Shown here: positions 1-8,069 of the stretch, one piece after another
Layout of the letters: the number at the start of each line of letters is the position of its first letter
How positions within the stretch are numbered: the first letter of the stretch is position 1
Origin: Olsenella_K sp036454645
GTDB taxonomy: Bacteria > Actinomycetota > Coriobacteriia > Coriobacteriales > Atopobiaceae
Direction: 5' to 3'
NCBI GenBank assembly: GCA_036454645.1
Contig: JAZHSQ010000002.1
Coordinates: 46,698 to 110,697 of the forward strand
DNA length: 64,000 bases
The notes under the pieces: generated by a model
Told to the model about the DNA's origin: nothing
What the model saw: only the letters and a program-made list of their open reading frames with translations
The model's database searches: none
Made by a program: the position numbers and the translations under genes

Positions 1-923
1 GCACCAAGTTCGACCGCCAGATCAAGGAGCTCGAGCGCGGCTGCGACATGCTCGTGGCCACCCCCGGCCGCCTCATCGACCTCATGGAGCACGATCACGT
101 GGACCTCTCGCAGGTCAAGGTGCTCGTGCTCGACGAGGCGGACCGCATGCTCGACATGGGCTTCTGGCCCAGCGTCCGCAAGATCGTGGGCGCCCTGCCC
201 AAGGACCGCCAGACGCTGCTCTTCTCGGCCACCATCCCGCCCTCGATCAAGGGCACCGTCGACGCGATGCTGCACGACCCCGCCAAGGTGGAGATCGCCC
301 GCATCGGCGAGACGGCCGACACCGTGGAGGAGCACCTCTGCCCCGTCACGCAGGGCCAGAAGATCCCGCTGCTCGAGGCCCTGGTCAGGAGCTTCGACCC
401 CGAGCGCGTGCTCGTCTTCTGCCGCACCAAGCACCGCGCGGACGACGTCACCAAGTACCTGCGCAAGAGCGGCTTCGGCGTCGACGTCATGCACGCGGAC
501 CGCACGCAGAAGGAGCGCGAGCGGGCGCTCTCCAAGTTCCGAGAGGGCACCTGCCAGATTCTCGTCGCGACCGACGTCATGAGCCGCGGCATCGACGTCT
601 CCGGCATCGACGCCGTCGTGAACTTCGACGTGCCCATGGACCCGGAGGACTACGTCCACCGCATCGGCCGCACCGGCCGCGCGGGCCACACCGGCCGTGC
701 TTTCACCTTCGTCGCGCCCGACGAGATCAGCCAGCTGCGCGAGGTGGAGTACTTCACCAAGAAGCTCGTGCCCGTCTGGGACCTCGAGGGCTTCGACTAC
801 GACTCCGCGCGCATCGTCCCCAACCCCGACCGCTCGGCCAAGCGCCCGACCCGCGTGATGTTCAACGGCGCGCGCAGCCGCGGGCGCGGCATCAGCGGCG
901 GCCGCTACGGCAGGCACTACTAA
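1..923 (+). CDS. DEAD-box ATP-dependent RNA helicase, C-terminal part (gene truncated by window edge)
   Basis: The reading frame is open from the first bases of the window, so the N-terminal Q motif and Walker A are missing. What remains shows the later helicase motifs in order: TPGR (Ib), DEAD in VLDEADRMLDMGF (II), SAT (III), VLVFCRTK (IV), ATDVMSRGID (V) and HRIGRTGRAG (VI). These are the two RecA-like lobes of a DEAD-box RNA helicase that unwinds RNA duplexes in the cytoplasm. The C-terminal tail after motif VI is short and ends in an Arg/Gly-rich stretch (RSRGRGISGGRYG), a typical RNA-binding tail. The downstream rRNA methyltransferase gene starts 77 bases later on the same strand, which fits a ribosome-assembly theme. 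I cannot assign a subfamily (RhlE or DbpA type). Confidence 0.93.
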   Translation, partial: TKFDRQIKELERGCDMLVATPGRLIDLMEHDHVDLSQVKVLVLDEADRMLDMGFWPSVRKIVGALPKDRQTLLFSATIPPSIKGTVDAMLHDPAKVEIARIGETADTVEEHLCPVTQGQKIPLLEALVRSFDPERVLVFCRTKHRADDVTKYLRKSGFGVDVMHADRTQKERERALSKFREGTCQILVATDVMSRGIDVSGIDAVVNFDVPMDPEDYVHRIGRTGRAGHTGRAFTFVAPDEISQLREVEYFTKKLVPVWDLEGFDYDSARIVPNPDRSAKRPTRVMFNGARSRGRGISGGRYGRHY

Positions 924-1000
924 CGCGACAAGGACCGCCGACCGCCGGCTACGACCCGGCCGGCCGGCGGCTGCCAGCCGGCACCACCAAGGGAGCAGAG

Positions 1001-2383
1001 ATGAAGCAGGTTCGCCCCTACCCGCGCCTGACCGTCACCAGGAAGGCGGCGCGCTCGCTCCGCCGCGGCCATCCCTGGGTCTTCGAGGGGGAGGTCCTCT
1101 CGCTCGAGCCCGCGCCCACGGACGGCCGCGCGGCCGAGAACGGCGACGTGGTCGACGTGTTCGAGGAGAACGGCACCTGGCAGGGCGCCGGCCTCCTCTC
1201 CGAGAGGAGCAAGATTCGCGTCAGGATCGTGAGCCGCAACGCCAACGACCGCCTCGACGAGGCCTTCTGGCGCAGGCGCATCGCCTGGGCCTGGGAGCTG
1301 CGCAAGACAAGCATGGGCGGCCGCAACCTGCCCGGCACCGAACCGGACACCAACTGCTGCCGCGTGATCTTCTCCGAGGCGGACGGCTTCCCCGGGCTCG
1401 TCGTGGACCGCTACGAGGAGGTGCTGGTCGCGCAGGTGGGCACCTGGGGCATGGAGCGGCTGAGGCCCACCATCTACCCGCTGCTGCTCGACGTGCTGCA
1501 GGCCGACGGCCAGGAGGTCTCCGCCATCTACGAGCGGGCCGACTCCCCCGCGCGCAGGCACGAGGGCCTCGACCTGCACAAGGGCTGGTGGCAGGGCTCG
1601 CCTGCCGCGGGCGAGAAGGGCGCGCTGGCTGGCACCGGTGATGCGGGCGAGAAGGACGCGCTGGCCGCCAGCGGCACGGGCGCGGCCCGCTCCTCCAGCC
1701 GCGTCATCGTGCGCGAGAACGGCATCGCCTACGACCTGGACCTCGAGAACTCGCAGAAGACCGGCTTCTTCCTGGACCAGAAGTACAACCGGCGCGCCGT
1801 GCGCGAGCTGGCGCGCGGCAGGCGCGTGCTCGACTGCTTCTCGCACGTGGGACCCTTCGGCCTCAACGCCGCCATGGGCGGGGCCGAATTCGTGCGCTGC
1901 GTCGACGTCAGCCAGACGGCCTGCGACCTCGCGCGCGAGAACGCCCGCCTGAACGGGCTCGAGCTGGCGGAGGACGGCAGCCTGCGCATGGGGTTCACCT
2001 GCGCGAACGTCCTCGAGTACCTGCCGCTCCTGCGCGCGGACAAGGGCCGCGCGCGCGAGGAGGGCGGCCCCTTCGACCTGATCGTGCTCGACCCGCCCGC
2101 CTTCACCAAGAGCCGCTCTACCGTCGAGCACGCCCTCAAGGGCTACCGCGAGATCAACCAGGCGGCCATGCAGCTCCTGCCGCGCGGCGGCTACCTGGCG
2201 ACCTGCAGCTGCAGCCACTTCATGACGACGGAGCTGCTCTCGCAGGCGATCGCCGAGGCGGCGCACAACGCCAACGTGCAGCTCAAGCAGATCGAGCAGC
2301 GCCAGCAGGCACCCGACCACCCCATCCTCTGGGGCGTGCCGGAGACCCACTACCTGGACTTCTTCACCTTCCAGGTGGTGTAG
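1001..2383 (+). CDS. Class I SAM-dependent rRNA methyltransferase, RlmI-like
   Basis: Likely methylates a cytosine (C5) of 23S rRNA. The N-terminal 80 residues look like a PUA RNA-binding domain (GHPWVFEGEV). The catalytic domain shows KTGFFLDQKYNR (residues 253-264), the SAM-binding segment VLDCFSHVGPFG (276-287), LDPPAF and the CSCSHF segment near the end, all matching the RlmI family. At 460 residues it is about 60 longer than usual. Much of the excess is a Gly/Ala/Ser/Lys-rich insertion at residues 200-233 containing the repeat AGEK(G/D)ALA twice. The ATG is preceded by GGGAG at good spacing. It probably shares transcription with the helicase gene upstream. Substrate specificity is inferred from family only. 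Confidence 0.9.
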   Translation: MKQVRPYPRLTVTRKAARSLRRGHPWVFEGEVLSLEPAPTDGRAAENGDVVDVFEENGTWQGAGLLSERSKIRVRIVSRNANDRLDEAFWRRRIAWAWELRKTSMGGRNLPGTEPDTNCCRVIFSEADGFPGLVVDRYEEVLVAQVGTWGMERLRPTIYPLLLDVLQADGQEVSAIYERADSPARRHEGLDLHKGWWQGSPAAGEKGALAGTGDAGEKDALAASGTGAARSSSRVIVRENGIAYDLDLENSQKTGFFLDQKYNRRAVRELARGRRVLDCFSHVGPFGLNAAMGGAEFVRCVDVSQTACDLARENARLNGLELAEDGSLRMGFTCANVLEYLPLLRADKGRAREEGGPFDLIVLDPPAFTKSRSTVEHALKGYREINQAAMQLLPRGGYLATCSCSHFMTTELLSQAIAEAAHNANVQLKQIEQRQQAPDHPILWGVPETHYLDFFTFQVV

Positions 2384-2458
2384 GGAGCACTGACGGTCGT
2401 AGCGCAAGCGGCGTCCAAACGTTTCTCGCACCTGGCTTGCGGCCCTCTGGTGGCATCC

Positions 2459-3013
2459 CTACCTCGGGCCGGCGGCCTTGGCCTCGGCGGGCTTGCGGCG
2501 CAGCTTCCTGCGAACCCGGAAGAACCTCCTGAGCTCGAAGGCGCACTCCCCGGCGAGCACGTTGGGCACCACCTCGAACTCATGGTTGAGCCTGGGGTCG
2601 TGGCTCACGTCGAAGAGCGTCCCGAGGGCGCCTCCCTTGGGGTCGCTCGCGCCGAAGACGCAGCGGTCCACCCGGGCGTTGACCATGAGGCCCGCGCACA
2701 TGAGGCAGGGCTCGACCGTCACGTAGACGGTGCAGCCGGTCAGGCGCCAGCGGCCGAGCGCCCTGCTCGCCTGCAGCATGGCGGAGAACTCCGCGTGGGC
2801 CGACGGGTCGAGGTCGCTCTCGCGCCGGTTATGGCCGCGCGCAATGACCTCGCCGCCGAAGACGACGACCGCGCCGATGGGGACCTCGCCCTCCCCCGCG
2901 GCGGCTCGCGCCTCCTCGAGGGCGAGCCGCATGAAGCGCTCGTCGTCGGGGGCGACCGCGTCCGGCTGCCAGCGTGCGGGCGCGGATGGCGCGCCCCCGG
3001 CTTGGGCCGACAT
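2459..3013 (-). CDS. tadA: tRNA-specific adenosine deaminase
   Basis: Deaminates the wobble adenosine of tRNA-Arg to inosine. The zinc-dependent deaminase signatures are clear: HAE in PSAHAEFSAM and PCLMCAG, with VPIGAVVV before them and a basic helical C-terminus (RRFFRVRRKLRRK). The start is uncertain. The frame stays open upstream through the antisense of the neighbouring tRNA-Ser gene. I chose the ATG at 3013 (184 residues), which has GGAGG only one base upstream. An ATG at 3172 has no ribosome binding site, and a GTG at 3076 is also possible. Residues just after the chosen start (AQAGGAPSAPARWQP) are low-complexity and precede the conserved domain. Two 15-base direct repeats bracket the gene. 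Confidence 0.88.
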   Translation of the reverse strand: MSAQAGGAPSAPARWQPDAVAPDDERFMRLALEEARAAAGEGEVPIGAVVVFGGEVIARGHNRRESDLDPSAHAEFSAMLQASRALGRWRLTGCTVYVTVEPCLMCAGLMVNARVDRCVFGASDPKGGALGTLFDVSHDPRLNHEFEVVPNVLAGECAFELRRFFRVRRKLRRKPAEAKAAGPR

Positions 3014-3179
3014 GCCTCCGGCCTTGGCCGGCGCTCCTTCGGCGTGGGCCGAACTCCCTCGCTGCTCTTCTCGCACCTGGCTGCACCCCGTCCTTCTCCG
3101 CCGGCGCGCAGGGTCACCCCTCGCCTGCCGCCCTGGCCAAACGCGCGTCTCATGCGCTAGGATACTTACCATATCCCAC

Positions 3180-3270
3180 GGAGGGATGGCAGAGCGGTTG
3201 AATGCAGCGGTCTTGAAAACCGCCGGGTAGCCTAGCTGCCCCGAGAGTTCGAATCTCTCTCCCTCCGCCA
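3180..3270 (+). tRNA. tRNA-Ser (anticodon UGA)
   Basis: The acceptor stem GGAGGGA (3180-3186) pairs with TCCCTCC (3260-3266), followed by G and an encoded CCA. The anticodon stem GCGGT/ACCGC encloses the loop CTTGAAA, giving anticodon TGA at 3214-3216. A long variable arm (class II tRNA) and the T-loop GTTCGAATC are present. The strong terminator immediately downstream suggests a monocistronic transcript. The gene is antisense to the open frame extending upstream of tadA. Confidence 0.97.
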
Positions 3271-3278
3271 GAGCGCAC

Positions 3279-3309
3279 GCGCGCCGGGCCCGCCCCGGCG
3301 CGCTTTTTT
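3279..3309 (+). terminator. Intrinsic terminator of tRNA-Ser
   Basis: A perfect 10-bp GC stem (GCGCGCCGGG at 3279-3288 with CCCGGCGCGC at 3294-3303) has a 5-base loop and is followed by six T residues. It lies nine bases after the tRNA 3' CCA. Confidence 0.93.
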
Positions 3310-3786
3310 GTTGCCTGGGCTCCTCGGGCCGACCCAAGGCGGACCCAGGGCCGCCGCCGGCTCAGACGACCCGTCCCAGACTGACCCCGGGCCCAAGCGA
3401 CGCGACTCTGGGGGCGAGGCGGTGCATTATTCCGACTTATGTACGCCTCCCATCGCTCCGGAGTCCATGCGAGGCGAGCCGCTCCGAGCGAACGCCTGTT
3501 GACCAAGATGCACCGACGCCCCAGCGTGCCGCGATCGCAGCATCGCCGCTTGGAATCCGTCCATAACTCCCAAAACTGCAAAATCGCAGGCGGCGAATTG
3601 CGCAGGGGCCCCTCCGACCCGCTCGCGACGTCGTAGCCGGGCGCGCGGGACTGCCACGGAGCGGGTGGAGACTGCGCGGAGACCGGCAGAGGCCGCGTAT
3701 GTCGAAAGCGGGCAGGCGCGCCGGGGCGGCCGCCCCGGCCGCCCCGGCGCCGTCGGCGCCCCGCCGGGCCGGCGGCGCCCGCAGGG
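3310..3786. other. Gene-free stretch holding one copy of a dispersed intergenic repeat
   Basis: No convincing gene is visible between the tRNA terminator and the lemA promoter. The segment contains copy A of the two-copy repeat described separately (3430-3581) and GC-rich inverted repeats near 3721-3780. The rest shows nothing I can name. Confidence 0.6.
3430..3581 (-). repeat. Intergenic repeat element, copy A
   Basis: Read on the minus strand, it begins with a 25-base block (3581 down to 3557, starting TTGCAGTTTTGGGAG) and ends with CGTACATAAGTCGGAA (3445-3430). Both blocks recur exactly, in the same order, at 18512-18684. A third short block (GTCAACnGGnGTT, near 3503) lies between them. 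The remaining interior differs. Total length is 152 bases. Function is unknown; it could be a non-coding RNA or a miniature repeat. Confidence 0.8.
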
Positions 3787-3792
3787 TATACT
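3787..3792 (+). promoter_or_regulatory. Candidate -10 box for lemA
   Basis: TATACT lies 35 bases before the lemA ATG in otherwise GC-rich DNA. No good -35 hexamer is visible, so this is only a candidate. Confidence 0.4.
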
Positions 3793-3826
3793 TGTCGCAC
3801 TGCAGACCACCCGAGGAGGGAGCCTC

Positions 3827-4378
3827 ATGGGAGTTCTCATCGCCGTCGTAGTCGTTCTCGTGATCGTGGTAGTCGCCTACGTGACCATCTACAACTCCAT
3901 CGTCTCGAAGAACAACCGCTGCGACAACGCCTGGCAGACCATCGACGCCCAGCTCCAGCGCAGGAGCGACCTCATCCCCAACCTGGTCGAGACCGTGAAG
4001 GGCTACGCCTCGCACGAGTCCAAGACGCTCGAGGCCGTGACCGCCGCACGCACCGCCGTCACCAACGCGTCCACGCCCGAGGCGCGCATGCAGGCCAACG
4101 ACGCCCTCTCCGGCGCGCTGACCCACCTCTTCGCCGTGGCGGAGGCCTACCCCGAGCTCAAGGCCAACACCAACTTCCAGCAGCTCCAGAGGGAGCTCTC
4201 CGACACCGAGGACAAGATCAGCTACGCGCGCATGAGCTTCAACGACTGCGTCCTCGAGTACAACAACGCCATCCAGACCTTCCCCGGCAACATCATCGCC
4301 GGCTCCAAGTTCAACCCGCGCCAGGGCTTCGAGGTCACGGACAGCGCGGCCAGGCAGGCGCCGTCCGTCAAGTTCTAG
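3827..4378 (+). CDS. lemA: LemA family membrane-anchored protein
   Basis: The protein has 183 residues, beginning with one hydrophobic segment (residues 2-20, rich in Val and Ile) followed by a long helical region. The family signatures YNSIVSKNN, NAWQTIDAQLQRRSDLIPNLVETVKGYA and FNDCVLEYNNAIQTFPGN are all present (quoted in part). LemA proteins sit in the membrane with an N-terminal helix and a helical bundle outside or inside; their biochemical role is not settled. The ATG is chosen because GAGGAGGG lies six bases upstream, although the frame is open further upstream. The next gene starts 13 bases after the stop, suggesting co-transcription. Confidence 0.92.
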   Translation: MGVLIAVVVVLVIVVVAYVTIYNSIVSKNNRCDNAWQTIDAQLQRRSDLIPNLVETVKGYASHESKTLEAVTAARTAVTNASTPEARMQANDALSGALTHLFAVAEAYPELKANTNFQQLQRELSDTEDKISYARMSFNDCVLEYNNAIQTFPGNIIAGSKFNPRQGFEVTDSAARQAPSVKF

Positions 4379-4391
4379 CGGGCGCGCTGCC

Positions 4392-4871
4392 ATGTTCAGG
4401 AGCATACGCCGCTTCAAGCAGCAGCTTTCGGACGAGCAGTGCGTGGAGGTCCTCGAGGGAGAGCACCGCGGGGTGCTCTCCCTCCTTGGCGACGACGGCT
4501 ACCCCTACGGTGTGCCGCTCGACCACTGGTACTGCGAGGAGGACGGCCACCTCTACTTCCACGGCGCTCGCGAGGGGCACAAGGTGGACGCGATGCGCGC
4601 CTGCGACAAGGCCTCCTACTGCGTGTTCGAGCAGGGCGTGCCCAACGAGCGGAGGCGCGGGCTCGACGTCCGCTGCGTAATCGTGTTCGGCCGCGTGCGC
4701 CTGGTCGAGGACCCCGTCGCCACGGAGCGCGTCTGCCGCGCACTCTGCGAGGAGCTCTTCCCCGGCGACAAGGAGTACGCGGGCGCGGAGATCGCCCACG
4801 CCGGCCGCTTCGTCCAGTGCTTCGAGCTCGTGCCCGAGCACGTGACCGGCAAGCTCGTGAACGAGTCGTAG
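4392..4871 (+). CDS. Pyridoxamine 5'-phosphate oxidase-like flavoprotein (NimA/split-barrel family)
   Basis: A 159-residue protein of the FMN-binding split beta-barrel type. The pattern RRFKQQLSDEQCVEVL, RGVLSLLGDDGYPYGVPLDH and YFHGAREGHKVDAM matches small NimA/NimC-like flavoproteins, some of which reduce 5-nitroimidazoles; the physiological substrate is normally unknown. No signal peptide is seen, so it should be cytoplasmic. There is no strong ribosome binding site, and the gene follows lemA by 13 bases, so translation may depend on the upstream gene. It converges with the large glycosidase gene on the other strand. Confidence 0.88.
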   Translation: MFRSIRRFKQQLSDEQCVEVLEGEHRGVLSLLGDDGYPYGVPLDHWYCEEDGHLYFHGAREGHKVDAMRACDKASYCVFEQGVPNERRRGLDVRCVIVFGRVRLVEDPVATERVCRALCEELFPGDKEYAGAEIAHAGRFVQCFELVPEHVTGKLVNES

Positions 4872-4883
4872 CCCGCCGCAGAC

Positions 4884-4919
4884 GCCGCGCCGCACCGGCG
4901 TCCGCCGCCGCGGCGCGGC
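4884..4919. terminator. Hairpin between convergent genes (possible bidirectional terminator)
   Basis: GCCGCGCCG (4884-4892) pairs with CGGCGCGGC (4911-4919) in the 50-base gap between two convergent genes. There is no T tract, so termination is only suggested by position. Confidence 0.35.
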
Positions 4920-4921
4920 AC

Positions 4922-7900
4922 CTACCCGAAGTGGCGCTGCCCCTCGGAGATGTCGAGGTTCACGTACGGGTCGCCGTCGCGGTCGTCGGGGTCGGGCAGG
5001 CGCGGATGGCGCTTGCGCACCGCATGCACGATGCCCACCGCAGCGAGCGTGCCGGCGATGCCGTCGATGAGCGAGATGCCGATCAGCACGAAGGACGCGC
5101 GGCTGACCTTGAGCGGCCGCTCGAGCCTCTCGGTGCCCTCGGCCTGCGCCAGGGCGTTGTAGGTGAGGTTCGTGGAGCGCGCGTTGAGCCAGACGTAGAT
5201 CACGTCCTTGGTGGCGCGCCTCAGGCTCTCGTCGAACTTCTCCGTGGTGGTGGACCCCGCGAACGAGCCGTTGCGGAAGACGCCGTCCATGTAGAGGTCG
5301 CCGCCGGCCATGAGCATCTGGTAGGCGTTCATGTACTGCTGGTGGTCGCAGTAGTCCGTGATCACGCAGCCCCTGAAGCCCCACTCGCCGCGCAGGACGT
5401 CGGTGAGCAGCGTCTCGTTGCCGCCCGTCCACGTGGCGCCGAGCCGGTTGTAGGAGCTCATGATGCCCGTGGAGCCGTACTGCTCGACCGTGATCCTGAA
5501 CGGCCTGAGGTAGAGCTCGCGCAGGCTCTGCTCCGTGAGCCAGGTGTAGAGGGAGTCGCGGTAGGAGTCCTGCTCGTTCAGGACGAGGTGCTTCATGTAG
5601 CAGAAGGTGCCAGCCTCGCGCGAGCCGGCCGACACCTCGCCGCTCATCAGGCCGGAGACCAGCGGGTCCTCGGAGAAGTACTCGTAGTTGCGCCCGCCCA
5701 GCGGCGAGCGGTGCAGGTTGGTGGAGGGCGCGTACCAGCCGTCGATGCCGAGGTCGGCGCACTCCATGCCCACCTGCCGGCCGTACTCGCGCGCCAGCTC
5801 GGTGTTCCAGGTCTGCGCGAGGGTCGTGGGGTTGGGGTAGCCCACGCCGCTCGTGAGCTGGTGGAACGAGGCCGCCTGCGAGGACCCGTCGAGGTCCTTG
5901 GTGCGCGGCTTGCCGATCTGGTTGATGGCGCCGGAGTTGGAGTAGCCGTGGAGCACGATCCGCTCCATGTCGGACTTCGAGATCCTGTCGAGCAGCGTGT
6001 CCCAGCGCGGGTCGTCGTAGTTGAGCCCCAGCTCGCGGCCGAGGTCGGTGACCTCGCCGGTCGAGAGGTCGCTCACGAGCGAGCTCTGCGACGACACGGC
6101 CGAGGCGGAGGCGTCCACGTCGGCCACCTCGGCGCCGCCGTCGTAGGTGCTGGCGTCGAAGAGGTTGTGATCGATGAGCGCGTCGGACATCCAGCGGTTC
6201 TCGGCAGGCTCGGGGAAGGTCCCCCGGAAGTCCGCCCGAGAGAGGTAGGGAATCTGCCCCTCGGTGGTGGAGCCGTCGATGGAGAAGCCGTCGGCCGCCG
6301 CGTCGCCCGTGAAGCGGTCGGTGACGGTGGCGCCGGTACGGGCGTCCTCCTCGCACAGGATGCCGTCGTCGAGCGTGTAGGTCACCTGCGCGTAGTCGCA
6401 GTCCGCCAGCGTGTGCGCGTCGCGCTTGAGCTCGAGCACGTACTGGCCGGGCTCCAGCTCGTAGCCGGCGAACCCGTTGCCGTTGGCGTCGTAGCAGTCG
6501 TAGGAGGCCATGTCGTCGGCCGAGAAGGACAGCGTGACGTCCTGGCTCTCGCCGGGGCCGAGCTCCTTGGTCTTGGCGAAGGCGGCCAGGACCGTCGAGG
6601 ACTTCTCGATGCCGCCCTTGGTGTAGGGCGCCGTGTAGTAGAGCTGCACCACGTCGCGGCCGGCGACCTGCCCGGCGTTGGTGACCCGCACCGTGTAGGA
6701 GAAGGTCGTGGACCTGTCGAAGCCGAACTCCGGCGAGGGGCTGGTGCTCACGACCTTCCAGTCGAAGGTCGTGTAGGACAGCCCGTAGCCGATGGGGTAC
6801 TGCACCACGCCGTCGTAGCCCGTCCCATGCTCGTTGGAGACCCCGTCCCAGAAGCCTTCGGCGTCCGCCGTCTCGTACCAGCGGTAGCCCACGTAGATGC
6901 CCTCGCGGTAGTCCACGAAGCGCGCGGTCGAGTAGGCCTCGGAGGTCCCCACGTTCACGTTCTGCGTGCCGTCGGCCGGGTAGACGCCGTAGGAGTTGGT
7001 GTAGGCGCCCTCGCCGTCCGCGCCGGAGTTGGCCCAGCTCGCGGCCGTGGAGAGCTCGTAGGCGTAGGTGTCGACCGTGCGTCCGGAGGGGTCGGTGTCG
7101 CCGTAGAGGACGCTGCAGACCTCGCTGGCGGCGTACTGGCCGGTCGTGCCGCACAGGAGCGCCGCGTCGATGCCGGGGATGGTCTCGAGCTGGCCGAGCG
7201 CCATCGTGTTGGTGGAGTTGACCACCACGATCACGTGCTCGAAGTTGGCGCCCACGTAGGTGAGGAGGTGCTCCTCCTCGGGGGAGAGCTCCAGGTAGCT
7301 GCGGGCGTAGAGCTTGGGCGTGCCGGTCTTGTCGGTCACGCGGTACTGGCGGGTCGGGCAGTCGATGCTCTCGCCCGCCTGCCGCCCGATGACCACGATC
7401 GCGGTGTCGGAGTAGGCCTTGGCGTCGTCCAGGATCTTCTGGGTGTAGAAGTTCTGGTCGTAGACGTCCGGCTCGTAGAGGCGGCAGAACTCGTAGTCGT
7501 GGGTGTTGAGCGAGCCCTCGGTCTGGTACGGCCGCGTCGACTTGAAGTCGCGGTACATGGCCGTGAGCTCCTCGTTGTACGAGACGCCGTTGTCGACGAG
7601 GGCGTCGAGCAGGCCCTCCACGTCGCCGGAGACGCCGCCGGAGCCGGAGCCGCCGCCGATCCACTGCGTGGAAGACCAGCCGAAGACGTTGACCTTGCTC
7701 ACCGAGCGCGAGAGCGGCAGCGTCTGGTCCTCGTTGCGGAGAAGGACGATGCCCTCGTCCTCTATGCGCTTGGCGAGCTGGACGCCGCGGGCCGTCTGGG
7801 CGCGCGCGTCCTGCTCGGAGACCTCGATCTTGTCGTTGGAGAGGAAGGACTCGGCCGTCTCGCCGAAGAGGACGGCCGCGACGTTGGCCGCCACGACCAC

Positions 7901-8011
7901 GCCGGCGACCACGACGCACACGCCGATGCGCAGAGCCTTGCGCGCCTTGCGGGCGCGGGGGCTGAGCGGCTTCTTCTCGCGACGTGCGCGATGGCCTGGT
8001 ACGTGCAGCAT
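4922..8011 (-). CDS. Membrane-anchored glycoside hydrolase family 3 protein with permuted domain order
   Basis: A 1,029-residue protein likely to be a beta-glycosidase acting at the cell surface. It has a transmembrane segment at about residues 29-49 and a second near the C-terminus (SFVLIGISLIDGIAGTLAAV). The order is unusual: the GH3 C-terminal-type domain comes first (GIVLLRNEDQTLPLS onward), then a fibronectin-III-like domain (DVVQLYYTAPYTKGG, LGPGESQDVTLSF), then the catalytic barrel domain (ADLGIDGWYAPSTNLHR, GRNYEYFSEDP, CYMKHLVLNEQD). The likely nucleophile is Asp886 in VITDYCDH. The start is set by AGGAGAGGAA just before the ATG. Substrate cannot be read from sequence. Confidence 0.9.
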   Translation of the reverse strand: MLHVPGHRARREKKPLSPRARKARKALRIGVCVVVAGVVVAANVAAVLFGETAESFLSNDKIEVSEQDARAQTARGVQLAKRIEDEGIVLLRNEDQTLPLSRSVSKVNVFGWSSTQWIGGGSGSGGVSGDVEGLLDALVDNGVSYNEELTAMYRDFKSTRPYQTEGSLNTHDYEFCRLYEPDVYDQNFYTQKILDDAKAYSDTAIVVIGRQAGESIDCPTRQYRVTDKTGTPKLYARSYLELSPEEEHLLTYVGANFEHVIVVVNSTNTMALGQLETIPGIDAALLCGTTGQYAASEVCSVLYGDTDPSGRTVDTYAYELSTAASWANSGADGEGAYTNSYGVYPADGTQNVNVGTSEAYSTARFVDYREGIYVGYRWYETADAEGFWDGVSNEHGTGYDGVVQYPIGYGLSYTTFDWKVVSTSPSPEFGFDRSTTFSYTVRVTNAGQVAGRDVVQLYYTAPYTKGGIEKSSTVLAAFAKTKELGPGESQDVTLSFSADDMASYDCYDANGNGFAGYELEPGQYVLELKRDAHTLADCDYAQVTYTLDDGILCEEDARTGATVTDRFTGDAAADGFSIDGSTTEGQIPYLSRADFRGTFPEPAENRWMSDALIDHNLFDASTYDGGAEVADVDASASAVSSQSSLVSDLSTGEVTDLGRELGLNYDDPRWDTLLDRISKSDMERIVLHGYSNSGAINQIGKPRTKDLDGSSQAASFHQLTSGVGYPNPTTLAQTWNTELAREYGRQVGMECADLGIDGWYAPSTNLHRSPLGGRNYEYFSEDPLVSGLMSGEVSAGSREAGTFCYMKHLVLNEQDSYRDSLYTWLTEQSLRELYLRPFRITVEQYGSTGIMSSYNRLGATWTGGNETLLTDVLRGEWGFRGCVITDYCDHQQYMNAYQMLMAGGDLYMDGVFRNGSFAGSTTTEKFDESLRRATKDVIYVWLNARSTNLTYNALAQAEGTERLERPLKVSRASFVLIGISLIDGIAGTLAAVGIVHAVRKRHPRLPDPDDRDGDPYVNLDISEGQRHFG

Positions 8012-8069
8012 TTCCTCTCCTGCCTGGTCGCCTCTGTCTTGCCGGGCGCGTGCCGGCTGCTCGCCGGCG

